64,000 bases of DNA from Lepas anatifera (taxonomy: Eukaryota; Arthropoda; Thecostraca; Lepadidae). The stretch's first letter is position 1. Each line of letters opens with the position of its first letter. The stretch spans positions 714,501 to 778,500 of the forward strand of contig JAOTON010000768.1 of the NCBI GenBank assembly GCA_034440635.1. The letters run 5' to 3'. A program made the translations under genes and the position numbers. Under the pieces are notes generated by a model. It was not told the DNA's origin, did not search any database, and saw nothing but the letters and a program-made list of their open reading frames with translations. Of this stretch, positions 12,701 through 25,121 are shown one piece after another.

Positions 12701-12977
12701 TATCACATCTCTGGTGAACAATTCGTGGAAAAGCCGTACATATATTGAAGCTGCATCAACGTATTCTGAGTATATTTGTGCGCCACCATATATTACGAGA
12801 CTGGGTGATATCTCCCTCCCCTTCCTCCCCTCTCTCTCTCTCTCTCTTTCATAAATATCCGTCTCGAAGACGCATAAAAAATTAATTTTTCAAGGTACAA
12901 TCAAATATTAGAATGTAGTAGCCGCTACCTTCTGCATCCTTCAACGCCCCTGGCAGCCCCGTGTGCCACGCTGGTAG
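9770..12977. other. CFAP74: Intron 1 (3.2 kb), no other gene seen
   Basis: Mostly AT-rich unique-looking sequence. At about 12230-12450 there is a diverged stretch resembling the TTAA element family at 27.5-28.3 kb (shared phrases around a GTGATATA segment). A short CT run lies at 12832-12848. Confidence 0.45.
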
Positions 12978-13136
12978 GAGAGCGTGGCGCAGCAGGAGCG
13001 GCGGCAGCGGCGCGTGCTGCGTCAGATGGAGGCGCGGGAGGAGCTGCTGCGCCAGCAGGCGGAGCGCGCTGCTGACAACATGCGGCGGCACGTGGCCGGC
13101 ACGCTGTCCACGCTGCGGCTGCAGCAGCTGCAGCAG
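12978..13136 (+). CDS. CFAP74: CFAP74 exon 2 (coiled coil)
   Basis: The acceptor is CTGGTAG before 12978 and the donor CAGCAG/GTGAGT after 13136. It has 159 bases, phase 0 at both ends. It reads ESVAQQERRQRRVLRQM and on to LRLQQLQQ, a long Arg/Gln/Glu-rich helix with high GC at third positions. It shares the opening (E/R)SVAQQ-RRQ pattern with exon 3, so these two exons may be an old duplication of a coiled-coil segment. The acceptor lacks a good pyrimidine tract, and a site three bases later (GGAG/AGC) is also possible. Confidence 0.75.
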
Positions 13137-13257
13137 GTGAGTGCAGCAGTTACAACAGCCGCAGCAGTACCAGTTACGTACTGCGGCAGCAGAGGCAGCA
13201 GCTCAGTGCCGCGGCAGGCAGGCCTGGTCAGCAGGCCAGGCTTACGGCTGAAACAGA

Positions 13258-13362
<105 letters not shown>

Positions 13363-13771
13363 GTGCCTAACGCAAATAAATGAAATCTTCCCAGCAATAA
13401 CCGTGTAGGAATTGAGATGTCTGTGACGGGCACAAAGGGGCTCGGGGCTCAAGCTCCCACCCCTACCGAAATGTCGAGTGCCTATAGTACATGCATTGCA
13501 TGAGACTGTTTCAAGGCAATGGCGATGGAGGCTCACCCCCCCCCCTTAGAAACGAGATCCTGGATCTGTCACTATGAGGAGTTAGGAGGGATTATTTCAG
13601 CCCCGCGACTGCACAGACGGAGAGAACAGGTTCTCTATTCCCCTGCTGGTCGGAGGGTGAGTGGTGACAGAGGGCAGCACTGACTGTTAGATGAAGCTTC
13701 CGCAGCGCCGTCTATACAGAGAGCTCCCAGCGCGGTGGTATGGCGGCCCGCTTATCAGCTAGCTCGCCGCG

Positions 13772-13912
13772 GGCCCAGGGGACAGTGGATCCACACTGGC
13801 GGTGACAGTGGCAATAAACAGCTGACCGCCTGTTAAACCGCTAACGCTCCGGCCCAGGGGGGACAGTGGATCCACACTGGTGGCAGTAAACAGCTGACCA
13901 TCTGTTAAGTGA
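13772..13912. repeat. Imperfect tandem duplication of about 75 bp
   Basis: Two copies of a segment starting GGCCCAGGGG and containing ACAGTGGATCCACACTGG and AAACAGCTGACC lie side by side. Confidence 0.8.
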
Positions 13913-13984
13913 CCCTAGTGTGAGTGAAATTTTGAGTCTTTTGAAAAGTTCATACCTAAATGCTTGTGCTCGTTAACAATGGGG

Positions 13985-14455
13985 ATAACTTGACCGTCAA
14001 AAAATATATTTGGAGTTCCTGAATCTTGTCTGTAAGTTCGTAAAGGTGTTAAAGTTCTGTTGAAATGTTTTTGAGGCATTGAAAGTAATTAACCAATTGT
14101 TTCCATACTCTTCGGTTTGTCCGAGATCGTTCTGGAGAGATCTTTGAACATCTTGAACATTTTCAGAAATGTGCTGAGCAAACAAACAAGTATCATCGGC
14201 AAAAAACATGATTTCGTTATTTACTTTAGCGGTCAGGTCGTTTAGGTAGAGGAGAGCAAGCAGGGGCCCTAGAACTGAGCCCTGAGAGCATCCTGCGTTT
14301 AGTGACTGTAGGGAAGATGTCGATTCGGTAACAATGACTCTCTGTCGTATGCCTGTTAGGTATGAACGAAGCCAGTGGTTAATGTAAGTCAGTCCGGATT
14401 CATGTTCGCATTTTTAGAGAAGTCTTGTGTGCCAGATTTTGTCGAAATAGCGAGA
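13985..14455 (-). pseudogene. Reverse transcriptase fragment (CR1/Jockey-like)
   Basis: On the minus strand the order is FDKIWHTRLL, then WLRSYLTGIRQRV, then a CSQGSVLGPLLALLYLNDL block and IMFFADDTCLF with the catalytic Asp pair, followed by FNASKT. These are RT motifs 4 to 6 in correct order. There is no endonuclease and no 3' end. On its upstream side (higher coordinates) the fragment abuts a piece of a TTAA-type element at 14463. Confidence 0.8.
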
Positions 14456-14462
14456 AAGTATC

Positions 14463-14647
14463 AAGGTACACGTGACGTGTACTGTTGACCTGACCTGAAA
14501 TAACCTAACCTTAAAATTTTGACGAAAATAGTAACAAAGGTCAGAGAAAAGGTATGCCAAGTACGGCGGCGCTACGCGTCGCCGTTTCTATGCTATCTCC
14601 AAAAAGCCGAGGGGAGAGGCGGGTACCCGCACCCCGTCAATGCGCGT
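14463..14647. mobile_element. Terminal fragment of TTAA element family B
   Basis: Closely resembles the right-hand 190 bases of the intact copy at 27489-28320 (TGACCTAACCTTAAAATTTTGAC, then a GTATGCCAAGTACGG-like segment). It ends in CCCGTCAATGCGCG before TTTAAA, which contains the expected TTAA. Confidence 0.7.
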
Positions 14648-15284
14648 TTAAAGAGCGAATTATTGCATGAGAATGAGCTTAGGACTTTGTAGGTATTCTG
14701 TGCACCTTTAAAGTTGAAAAACCTGACTCTGCGCCAAAACACAATTTTTCTGTATGATTTTGCATATTATTGCTATGATTAAACGGAAAATATATAACAA
14801 ATTAGTGTGCTTTTGAAACTGTATATTTTGCATTACTTATGTTTCTTAAGGACTGATTAGGGATGTTTCTTAAGGACTGATTCAGACATGGGTCTAGTGT
14901 GGATATGAAAATAATAAATTACCTATTATTACCAAATAGCAATATGAAATACTTCAAAATTAGTTGTGAAAATGTATAAACTGCCATACATGTGGTAACA
15001 TATGTTAAGAAAGTAGGTGAGGTAGGGCAGTTTTGTTGCAGGGGAAAATTGATACAACGCCGATAGCTCCCGAACGATTATACTAGATGCCTTTGGGCTC
15101 TGGCCATGATTACCTGATACCGGATGCCAGCGACAGTCTCTTCAGCAGCCGTGTCGGGCAGCCGCTTACGGTGCTCCGGACAAAGTGCGGTTTTTTCGGT
15201 CAAAAGTAAATTTTTAGCGGTGTTATGTTTGCAGAATTTACACCTGTATCAATTGCTGTAGTAGGGTTATTATGCCTTTGTAAG
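14648..15284. other. Intronic, nothing recognised
   Basis: AT-rich intron sequence without coding or repeat signals beyond a short direct repeat of about 20 bases at 14850-14880. Confidence 0.4.
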
Positions 15285-16460
15285 AAAGCCATGGTATCGA
15301 TGTTTCAAATGATAACTTTAGATTCGCTGAGAAATTGACAGTGATCTCAGGCACACCAGAGGGAGGAAATATGTCCCCATTGCTTTTTTCTCTCTTTGTG
15401 AACGATTTGCCACGCTTAGGTAAAACAAACTGCCTACTTTTTGCGGATGACCTCAAAATTTTCCACAGAATCAAATCTCAACAGGACATCCTGGCATTAC
15501 AAACAGATCTAGACTCAGTGACCCGGTGGGTGGCAGACTGGAAATTGAAATTGAATGCCTCAAAGTGCAAAAGCCTCAAAATTACACTTATGCGAAACCC
15601 TATTGATTCAGCTTATAAAATCCACGACACAGTTCTTGAGAACGTGACCACAATCCGCGACCTAGGAGTAATTCTCGACCAAAAGCTCACATTTTTTAAT
15701 CACATTGATACCACGGTTTCTAAGGCCAACAGGGTACTCGGGTTACTCATTCGATCCTTGCAGTCTGCTTCTCCCCGTTATAAAATTGATAAACACGCCG
15801 CAATATCCGCCTTTAATGCAAACATTCGCTCCATATTAGAATATTGTTCCGTCATCTGGGCGGGAGCGGCAAAGTGTCATCTCGTTCGCATTGAGAGAGC
15901 TCAGCACAGGTTTCTCATGTGGCTTTCAAACCATACTAGACCAGCCTGCCCATCTCTCGAATATAATCAGTCGAAGATGTTTTACGGTGTTCGATCACTG
16001 CAGGCGAGGCGCGATCAATTTGATATTTTATTTATACACAAGATTTTTAAAGGTCTCATCTCATCGTCTTACCTCTTAGAATGTTTCTCATTGCGTGTAC
16101 AACCGAGGCTGACGAGAAGTTGTGTTGTCTTCCATGAACCATTTGGCAGGGTAAATGCTGTGAAGTCTGGCCTGTTCGTGCGAGCTCCTCTCATTGCTAA
16201 TGATTTTCTGAAATTTTCACCGAGGAGCGACATGCTAGTGGATCCAATCGGCAGATTAAAAAAGGAGATTTCTGTGTATACGGCGACCCGATTAGTGCCT
16301 CTTTGAAGGTGTGTCTCTGCTTGTTTTTGTTTTAACCATACGACGTTTTAATTGTGACCATGTATTGTATGTATTTTAGGTTTATTTTTATCCTGACTTC
16401 GCCTGTAATTGGGTTACTTTCATAAATACCTGTTGGCGATTAATACAAGATACAAGATAT
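15285..16460 (+). mobile_element. 5'-truncated Jockey/CR1-like LINE (RT C-terminal half)
   Basis: The open frame from about 15285 to 16306 begins inside the RT at IDVSNDNFRFAEKLTVISG, then TPEGGNMSPLLFSLFVNDL, CLLFADDLKIFHRI (catalytic Asp pair), the thumb DLGVILDQKL, and SILEYCSVIWAG. No RNase H follows, unlike the element at 1-3900, which puts it in a different clade. The 3' end is marked by a 7-base tandem, (ATACAAG)2 at about 16443-16460, typical of Jockey-group tails. The 5' truncation is the normal result of incomplete reverse transcription. The surviving frame has few lesions, so it is a fairly young copy. Confidence 0.85.
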
Positions 16461-16866
16461 TGCCGTCATATTGGTTTTATGAAATGCACTTCTGGCAAAA
16501 TTATATTATATATATATATATCAACCTGCCCCAATGGCATTTCACGTGAACATAGATAATTGATAATGTTTAAAAATATGTATGCAACTGTGTTCAATTC
16601 ATATTTTGCTAATGTTGCCACAAATTCTGATTCAGTTAAAGCTATCGAAACGGGCTATTACATGCTGACAAATACATCGTCAGTTTCACCGAAACTTTCA
16701 CCAGCTTTATGTAAGTAATTTAAGAACACTCGAATACATCCAAAAGAGATTCAACCACTGAAAAGCTCCAATAATATTTAATGATTCCATGGTTATGAAT
16801 TAATTTCTTTGTGCTTTACCTGCATTTTACATCCGATTTCCTGAAAACATCCTTTCCTTTTGTTAG

Positions 16867-17215
16867 ATAGTGCGGACATATGTCCGAGAGACATCCCGAC
16901 GAGCCCCGCCGGTCCGCGTTTTAGACGCCGCTACGGAGCAGGTCCGGATCGGCACATCAATAATGAGAGTAGCAGACGATTATAGGATTCAGTTTATGAC
17001 ACTCTGGCGACACTGTCGTGCTGACGGTCAAGATGGCTACGAGACCTTTGCGTACAATCGAAATTCGCAAGGTTATTTTCAGATGAGACGGAGCCGCAAC
17101 TGGCAGAATACCTTCAGCATGCGTGAAAAGTAAACCATGGATTGTCGACAGTCGCAACCCGGAAATTGGCGCTTCAATCCGCTGTAAAGAACAAACTGAG
17201 AATGCCTGACACCAA
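16867..17215 (+). pseudogene. pogo/Tigger-like transposase N-terminal fragment
   Basis: The first part reads PVRVLDAATEQVRIGTSIM and RVADDYRIQFMTLWRH, which fits a psq-type helix-turn-helix (repeat, GtSi, AaxxYxI, TLxR). After a frame change near 17070 the sequence gives FSDETEPQLAEYLQHA and then GLSTVATRKLALQSAVKN, the usual EqExxLxxYL...GLT...RKLAxxxA segment that follows the HTH in DDE transposases of the pogo group. The catalytic DDE domain is absent. The assignment is from motif pattern only. Confidence 0.6.
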
Positions 17216-17584
17216 TTTTTTTAATACAATTGATTACAAACTAATTTCATTTCATTCAATTACTAAAAATATAATTTGAACCATGTACTGATGCCGAAAA
17301 AGTCGGTGGTGACGTCTGCGACTCTAGCGCCGCGCGGTCATAATGTAAGGAATACATATTTTTGACGTTTCGCACATGTTTTTGGTTAGTTTATACGACA
17401 ATATTCGTGCATAACAACTTGCCCGTGACCAGTAACAACTTACCCCGTAGTGGAAGCATGTTAAAATTTTTACTTCGGTTCAAGTTTTCAATTAATATAG
17501 GGGAAAGTGGGGGTCACGGACACCTCCTGTTTGGGACGAACTGACAGCACCGCGACCGGGAAAAGCGTGTCGAGCAAATATTTT

Positions 17585-17850
17585 ATTGCTCGACAGACCT
17601 AGTGTAAACACCTTTTTCAAAAAATTTATTCGGCCTTTGGGGGCCAAAAGATAGTCTGCCCCCTTCCAGGGCTTTGGGGGGGCCATGGCCGGAATGGCCT
17701 CTCCCTGCGTCTGCCAACAGGGGCGGATGCAGGCCGACGGTATGGGGTAAATCGTGAAAGCATGTTTTTTTAGAAAATCGCCGAAAATTGGGCGGTTTGG
17801 GGGGCAAATGCCTTTTTGCCCCCCCATGGATCCGCCAGTGTCCGCCAAGG
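17585..17850. mobile_element. Older hAT-like MITE, broken by a younger insertion at its end
   Basis: 17590-17717 is the reverse of the 24792-25121 element: both contain GGTGTTTACACTAGGTCTGT and a GGCCATTCCGGCCATG-like segment. Its end (CCTGCGTCTGCCAA) is interrupted by the 17718-17840 element and resumes as TCCGCCAAGG. Confidence 0.65.
17718..17840. mobile_element. 123-bp hAT-like MITE nested in another MITE
   Basis: Ends are CAGGGGCGGATGCAGG and, on the other strand, CACTGGCGGATCCATG. The 8-bp duplication is TCTGCCAA (17710-17717) and TCCGCCAA (17841-17848), one mismatch. The target is the terminal repeat of the same superfamily. Confidence 0.8.
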
Positions 17851-18074
17851 CTTTCATTTGTTGCCAATTTCTGCCCATGCTAAATGGCCGGATCGCATCA
17901 CCTGCCCGAGAGTGAGACCGTCTACGGAACATCCTAGTTGGAATATTTCACTAATCTCGATATACATAACATATTGGGAAAATATAATATTTCAGGTGAA
18001 TAAAGGTGTTTCCATGCGACATCTCACGAGGTAAAATGTGACCATTTCACGTTTGATTTTTGGTAATTTTAGAG

Positions 18075-18195
18075 CGCTTTGGGAGCCGGAGCCGGACCCT
18101 TTCTGACGGCTCCGGCTCCGATCAAAAGTATTTCGGCGGCTCCGGCTCCGGGCAGAATGGTCGGCTCCGACCGGCTCCGGCTCCGCATCCCTGCT
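18075..18195. repeat. GGCTCC/GGAGCC-rich stretch, possible hAT end
   Basis: Repeated CCGGCTCCGGCTCCG phrases on both strands, ending in GCATCCCTG, which read on the other strand begins CAGGGATGC, a common hAT terminus. No second end was found. Confidence 0.5.
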
Positions 18196-18199
18196 TCAA

Positions 18200-21100
18200 T
18201 GGACACCAATTCAGCTAGGGGCCCTTCGTTTATGTCAGGAACCTCTTACATAATTCCTCTCAGGGGCCCTAGACTACCTCAGGACTTCCTTTGACATTCT
18301 ACCTTAGCGGCCATTTTTGGCTCAGGGGGCCCCAAACTAGCTTGAGCCCCAATATCACTCCAGTTAACTCCTGTGCAATACCCTCCCAAGGACCCAGAAC
18401 ATTCCCTAGGCCTTTTGCGAAACTCTCTCCAGAGGTCCAGTCTCAATTCAGGAGGCCCAGGCCAACACACTCAGCTCAGAAGGCCCATAAAAACTAAGAG
18501 TGCCAGACCAGCTGGGTGCCTCGACGAACTCACGAAGCTCCAAATAAGCACAAGGGGGCCCATACGTTAAACGGACCCGATACCAACCCAGTGGCACTTG
18601 CAAGCTCAAGGGACACTAATCCAGCTATGGGACAAAAGACCGAGTCAAAACCCTCTTATGTAGCTCCTCTCAAGGGCCCTTACCAGCTAAGGTGACCCCA
18701 AACCAAGTTGTGCCCCAAGACAAAGTCATTACGCTCCTGTATAATACTCTCTCAGAGTACCAGATCAGCCCAGTGACCCCTTGTAAAACTCCCTCTCAAG
18801 AGGCCCAAACCCAATTCAGGGAACCCAAGATTAGCCGAGAGGGACCATACCAGTTAAGAGGTTCCAGGCCAGATAAATGGCCCCTGACGGCTCAAAAAGC
18901 GCAAGTGCCAGCAGCGGGGTTTCAAGATTAGCGAGGGGACCCTGACCGTCTGAAAGGGCCTCAGATCAACTCAGGGGCCAGACCCGCTGTGAGGGCCCTA
19001 AATCGGCTCAGCAGACCCACAAAAACTCGGGGGCCAGACCACTTGGGCCCCCGACGATTTCAAGGGACCTAAATCAGCCTAATAGGGCACGGACAAGCTA
19101 AAAGACCCTTACCAGTTTAAAGGGCCCAATACCAGCTCAGGGGCCATTACCAGCGTAAGGGACACCAATCCAGATATGGGCCTTATTATGGACCAAGCCA
19201 GGGACCTCTTAAATAAATCATTTCAGGGGCCCTAGACCAGTTCATGACCCCTGAGCCAGCTCAGGGTCTAAGGCCGAGCCCGTAAGCTCGTGTGCAAAAT
19301 CTTCTCATGGCTCCCAGAACAGTCCAGGGGCTACCTGCAAAACTCCCTCTGTTCTGAGACCCCAATGCCGCTCAGGGGGTCAGAAAAACTCAGAAGACGA
19401 TGCCGAGGGACCTCAACCTCAAGTCTAGAACCTCCTGTGCAAGAGTTTCTCAAGAGCCTCCAGGACAGCTCAAGGGCCCCAGCAGGGGCGCAGCCAGAGC
19501 TTTGGTATGGGGGGCACACCAACTTTGAGGGGCACCCCGGCGAAAAAAGGGCACCTTAACATAACCTAAAAACTTACTATATTTTTGTTTATACCATTTT
19601 TTGGGCATCTTTGGTTCAATAAAAACGCAAATAGATCATTGAAGGGGAAGGAAAACGCGATTTAAACCGAAAAAAGGAAAAAATATCACCGAAATGTCAT
19701 GGAAATAACCAAGAACACGACTGTTTTGGATAGATTTAAGGACAAATCAGCCAACTCATGGAAGTACTTAACATCAGAGAAATCAGCGGAGCATGTGATA
19801 TCTGTTACAATGTGCAGGTTAAGGCATGTTGGAGTCGAAAATTCATTTGTTATGCCCACTGGTTTTGTAGTGACGAGTGAGCCCTGGCAGAACGCGGATT
19901 AAGTTCCTTGCCTCCCACAATCGCCGTGGGACGATGAGTGGCATAGTGTCTTTGGAAGAACACATTTTTGCTGCCTGAAAAATTTGGGAGATATCTTTTG
20001 AACGCGTTTATTAAGTTCCATATTTTCAAGGATCGGTCCCAGTCAAGAGTAAATAAAAGGTGAACAGGCCGGTGGTTGGGATGGGAATGGTGTGACAGGG
20101 CTGAAAATTGTGAAAATTAGTTCTTCATTTAAATTAATTAGTAGAAATCCTGGTTTAGGGGACTGTGATCGGAGCTCAGGGGCAAATGCCTTTTTATCAT
20201 GCCTTCCCAGAATCCACCAGTATAGTAAGCAATTTATATAACCAGGGGTGCCTAGGTATCACAAGCCGTTTTTAGAGTTCCTCATTCCTCGTTAGCTCCG
20301 TTTTACAAGGGGTGTGTTTCCATTGTGTTTTTATTCCCTATCTATTCAAGACCAGCTCTGGGGCCCCCAAGTGTGGATCACAGGCCTCCAGAGCAGCTTC
20401 CCCTATCCCCCAGTTGTGCCTCCAGGGACTAGACTAGCTCAGTGACCCCGCCCCGAGATGATGGGAGTTGGCCTTGTGTTCTCATTATCTGTCTATTCAA
20501 GACCACCTCAGGGGCCCCTGATGTAGATCAGGGCCACAGAGCAGCTCATGCTTCACCCAGGGACTAGACTAGCTCATTGGTCCCAGAGATGAGTTCATCA
20601 GACTAGCTCAATGGGCCACAGATAGGCTCATAGGGCCTTAAACCAGTTGAAGAAGCCCCAGAACAGTTTAAGGTGCCAGATCACCTCATGGGGCCTCAAG
20701 CCAACATTAGGGGCTCTCACAAGCTCAGAGCCGAGACCAGCTCAGGGTACCCTCAGAACCCAGATCCGCTCTTGGGCCCCAGATCAGCTCTTGGGGCCCC
20801 AGATCAGTTCAGGAGCCTCAAGTCAGGTCAGGGGGCAAGATCAAGTCAGGGCCACTAAATCAGCTCAGGAATCCCTCACCAGCTCGGGGCCCAAGCAGTT
20901 CAAAGGCCCCAGAGCTGCTCAGGGAACACCAGATCGACCCATAGGGCACCAGATCAGCTTCGGGGACAAACAATCAGATCAGTGGTCCCCGACCAGCTCG
21001 GGAATACCAGATCAAGTCAGGAGGCACTTAATTAGCTCAAGAGCCCCATACCATCTCAGGGGCCCTCATCAGCCTCTGTGGGCCCAGCTCAGCTCAGGGC

Positions 21101-22710
21101 TTTAGAGCTGCTCATGAAATCACGTAAGGAGGCCCAGATCAGCTTAAAGGGCACCAGATTAGCTCAGGGGGCACCAGACTAGCTCAGAGGGCATCGGATG
21201 GGCTCAGGAGGCACCAGATCAACTCAGGGGCATTAGTGCAGCTCAGGTGGCACCAGATCGATCCGCTCGGGGGCCAGATCAGCTCCCAGCCCCCAGACTA
21301 TGGTAGGAGCCTGAATCAGCTCAGGGAGCAACATAACAGCTCAGGGGACACAAAGTGGGCTCAGGGCCCACCAAACCAGCTCAGGGGGGCACCAGGCCCT
21401 CTAAGGAGACATAAATAATCCGCTGAGGGGGCACCTAATCAGCTGAAGAGGCACCATATTGACTTAGGAGAAGCAATCAACTTGGGGAGGCATGAGATCA
21501 GCTCGGGGGCCCGAATCAGCTCAAGGGGCACTAAATCAGCTTTTAGGGCACTAAGCAAGCTCGGAGGCATCAAACTAACTCAGAGAGTATTATATAGGTT
21601 CAGAAGGCACACTTATTTTCTCAGGAGGCACCAGATTGACTACGAGGGCACCAGATCAGCTCAGAGAACACATGATCAACTCCAGGGGGCACCCGATGAG
21701 CCGCGCCCGTACGATTATTGGCGACGATGAGGCATTATCTGGAAACGGATTACGTGCCTATACTCTTCCCGGGTGCTTGGAAAGGCGACAGAATGCTTTA
21801 GCTGACCAAAAAGGCACTTCATTGTCATATAGTAGTTGAAATCGCTAAATACGGTCTAGTTCCATCTGGGTTCAACGGCGTAGGGCACTAAATTTCGAGT
21901 GGCACGGCCCAAATCAAAAGGGCACCACCTGGCAATCAAAAGGGCACCCGGCACGTGCCCCCTGTGCCACCCCCCTGGCTGCGCCCCTGGCCCCCAGTGA
22001 AGCTCCATCTCAGTAGCCATAAAGCCAACACATGGGTTCCAGAATATATCATGGGCTCCAGAATATCTCAGGAGTCCCCAAAACATCTGAAGGAGGCCCC
22101 ATATCAATTCAGGAGGGTAAGACAAGATAAAATACCCCAAAGAGCTCAGGGGTCCCATTGTACACTCACGGGTCAATATCAGCCCATATGTCTCAAGATA
22201 AGCAGGCGCCTGAACAGCCCGAGGGTCCCTGAGAAACTTTGATCTCAGGAGGCACAAATTCAACTCAGGGGTGCAGACCAGCTCAGGGGTCCGAAGACGA
22301 CCTGGCAGGCCCCATAAAAGTTCAGGGGTCATGGACCAGATAAGCGGCCCACGATGAGCTCAGGGGCTCATGTCCCAACTCTTAGGGGTCCAGTTTAGCT
22401 CAGGGTTCTCAAGATCACCGCAGGGGACCCGACCTTGTAAAGGGCCCAGCCCAGCTCAAGGGCCAGACCAGCTCAAGGGCTCACACCATCCCGGGGGTCT
22501 AAACCAGTCACAGACCTTAGTCTATTTCAGGGACCGAGGACTAGGACTTCACAGGATCCCAAAACTGCTAAAGGAGGGGGGGCAACACCAACGCGGGGCT
22601 TCACGGAAATTCAGAGGCCCAGTCAAACTAGGAGGCCCTGAATTACCTCAAGGAGCACCAAATCAACAGGGGGCCACACCAGCTCAGGGGTCTTAACACC
22701 GCTCAGCAAC
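18200..22710. repeat. Long degenerate tandem field (unit about 18-20 bp)
   Basis: Hundreds of diverged units around CCAGATCAGCTCAGGGGC fill about 18200-19480, 20350-21710 and 22000-22710. Unit length and sequence drift strongly, so it reads as an old, decayed minisatellite. The middle block lies between the two ends of the element at 19483-21989. Confidence 0.8.
19483..21989. mobile_element. hAT-like ends enclosing part of the degenerate repeat (2.5 kb)
   Basis: The left end is CAGGGGCGCAGCCAGAG and the right end on the other strand is CAGGGGCGCAGCCAGGGGG. The 8-bp flanks are GGCCCCAG (19475-19482) and GCCCCCAG (21990-21997), one mismatch, though the target itself is repetitive. There is no transposase. 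The block 20350-21710 is the same repeat as outside, so either the element captured target repeats or two insertions recombined. Confidence 0.55.
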
Positions 22711-24791
22711 CTTAAAGGGAATGTAGCACCTTCATAACATGATTTTTAACTGATATAGCCAAGTTGTAAAGCAAGTCGGAAAACCCGGTACTCCATATAT
22801 CATTTGTCTTGGAACTCGATATTGCCGTAGAAAAAACTAAAACCTACCTGACACCAACCCCCTCATCAACCCCTCGCCGGGCGGCCATTGTTGTGAGCTG
22901 TTGGTGTCACGACGTATGCTGACGTCACGAAGAGCATCAGCCAATCGAAGCCCTTGAAGCATTTCAAGTATGGTAGTGGTTGCCAGATCATGACATCATC
23001 CACAGGCAGATATTTATTTTCCTAGAGGAGTATTTAAAAAAATATTGAGCTTATTGAACATTTTTCAGAGGAATCATGAGTGGTTTCATTATTTTCTACT
23101 AAAAGTACGCCGAATTTCACTAAATTCCAGGATCCGACCAAGGTGCCACATTCCCTTTAACACGCGAAGTTCAGGGGTCTTACAGTACCCTCACCTATTT
23201 TCCAAGGTGCCCGGAGAACGTTCGCCGCCAGAATGCGTTACTCGGCCAAATTCGAGAGAACGCATGAGTGCGTTGATTGGTGAACAAATTTCAAAAATTG
23301 GTTTAATTGTTTTACTTATAGACTTTCAAATTCAGACTTATATTTTGAGACAGTCATAATCGCGCAGTCGCACCAGTTGGCCTGCACTGTAGATCGAGTG
23401 GTGACGTCATAACGCCATATAATATTGCTAACAAATATGTTAAAATTACTCCACTAGATTAAGGATGACCTGGCTCTAAATAATGTTTTGCTTTTCCTTA
23501 AAATTGTTTCGAATTTAAATTAGCCCACGATGCTTTAGAGGTGGACATAGCAGCTAAGCTCAGAACGCCTATTATAGAACCATAAGTAATAAAACAATCA
23601 CTTCATGTAATGAGGTTATATATCGAAATCACCCGAAATAAAGGTCGGGGTCACATGTCAAGAATATTGACCCCAGTGTTCCGGACAGATGACATTACTC
23701 AGCATAACGTATGCGATGCTATGACTTCATAGTTTTGGTTACTCAATGTCAAGGTCAATGTCAATGGTCAAGGTCAAAAGCTTTTTCAAGATCAAACCCT
23801 CAGTTCTGCCCAAAGGCTGCTACAGTGCCAGTAACATTTTGCATTATTGGGAATATGTCTTGTTAATCATAGGTCATTAACCTTGAATGACCTTGACCTC
23901 ACACTTTCTGAGTACATTGAGTGGGACCTTCCCTCTATGACCTTAATTCACTTTCAGTGAATTACCGCTTTTCTGCACAACCATGGCATTTCCCAATACG
24001 TTCCCAGCCGGTCCATATCTTCTGTGAAAGACCGACTTAGGGTGCTGCTTAGTTCAACCGTGAGACCTTTACAACCTCCTTTGACCTTGAAGATACTGAG
24101 CTAGGGCAATGAAGCTTAGCCATAACGTAGATCACCATCGCCATTACGCACTTCTCAACAGGTGATTTCAAACCCTCTTAGTTTCCGAGATCTCGGGGGG
24201 GGGCACTTTAGGACCCTCCACTGCACGTTGACGCCAGATCTCACTCCACTGTGCGTGTTAAGATAAGAGCATGGCCCAACGCTAAAACACGTATCCTCTG
24301 TGAAAGACCGACTTAGGGTGCTGCATAATTCAGCTGAGGTACATACCTTCGACCAGCTCGGGGGCCCGTGATTTTCCTGACGCATAGCCGTGACGGGAAG
24401 CCGTGGCGCCGCCCCTGGTCTCTAGCACCGCTCTACAAAGAAGATGCAAAGGTACAGATAGGCCAAATTATGACTCAGCCGATCACACAAATGCCGCGAA
24501 TTTAACTATTCTTACTTAAAGGTCAGAAAATGTTTTGTGAGAGCAGAAAAGGTGTAGGACCCGGGCTGACCCCCCCAGGTTCTCCCGCTTTCCAACTCAG
24601 GGGGTCCTGACCCCTAACCCCCCGGGATCTCCACCCATGACCACCTACCTTTACCCTCATCCATCCTAATCCTTGCCGTCTCCTTCCATAATCTTCACCA
24701 CTTCACGTCCATGACGACGGCGCTTGAAAAGCCACCGCATGTGTGGAAGTGTTCGTACCAAATACAAGTATCAGCTAGCACATGTTATATT
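22711..24791. other. Intronic; AGGTCA-rich remnant at 23.6-24.1 kb
   Basis: No coding signal. 23630-24130 is dense in GGTCAAGGTCA and TGACCTTGA (23888, 24082) and is probably a decayed relative of the TTAA elements. At 24406-24418 GGCGCCGCCCCTG looks like a single hAT-like end. Confidence 0.5.
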
Positions 24792-25121
24792 CATTGGCGG
24801 ACGCAGGGGGGCATTCCGGCCATGCCCCCAAGCACTGGAGAGGGGCCCAAACTATCTTTTGCCCCCCCAAACGCCGGGAATTTTTTTAAAGGTGTTTACA
24901 CTAGGTCTGTAGAGCAAAAAATCTTCGCTCCCACCCCCCCCCTTCCCCGGAGAGCGATAATGCACTTGGAGAGGTAGCTTATACTAGGTCTGTCGAGCAC
25001 TGAAAAATGGTGTTTACACTAGGTCTGTAGAGCAAAAAAATTCGCTCCCACCCCCCTCCAGGAGGAGAGGCTGACATGGGTTTGCGCCCCCAAAAAAAAC
25101 TCGGGTCTGCGCCCGCCCCTG
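24792..25121. mobile_element. 330-bp hAT-like MITE with perfect 8-bp target duplication
   Basis: Ends are CATTGGCGGACGCAGGGGG and, on the other strand, CAGGGGCGGGCGCAGACC. The duplication is GTTATATT at 24784-24791 and 25122-25129. The interior carries an internal repeat of TTTACACTAGGTCTGTAGAG at about 24895 and 25013. Confidence 0.9.
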
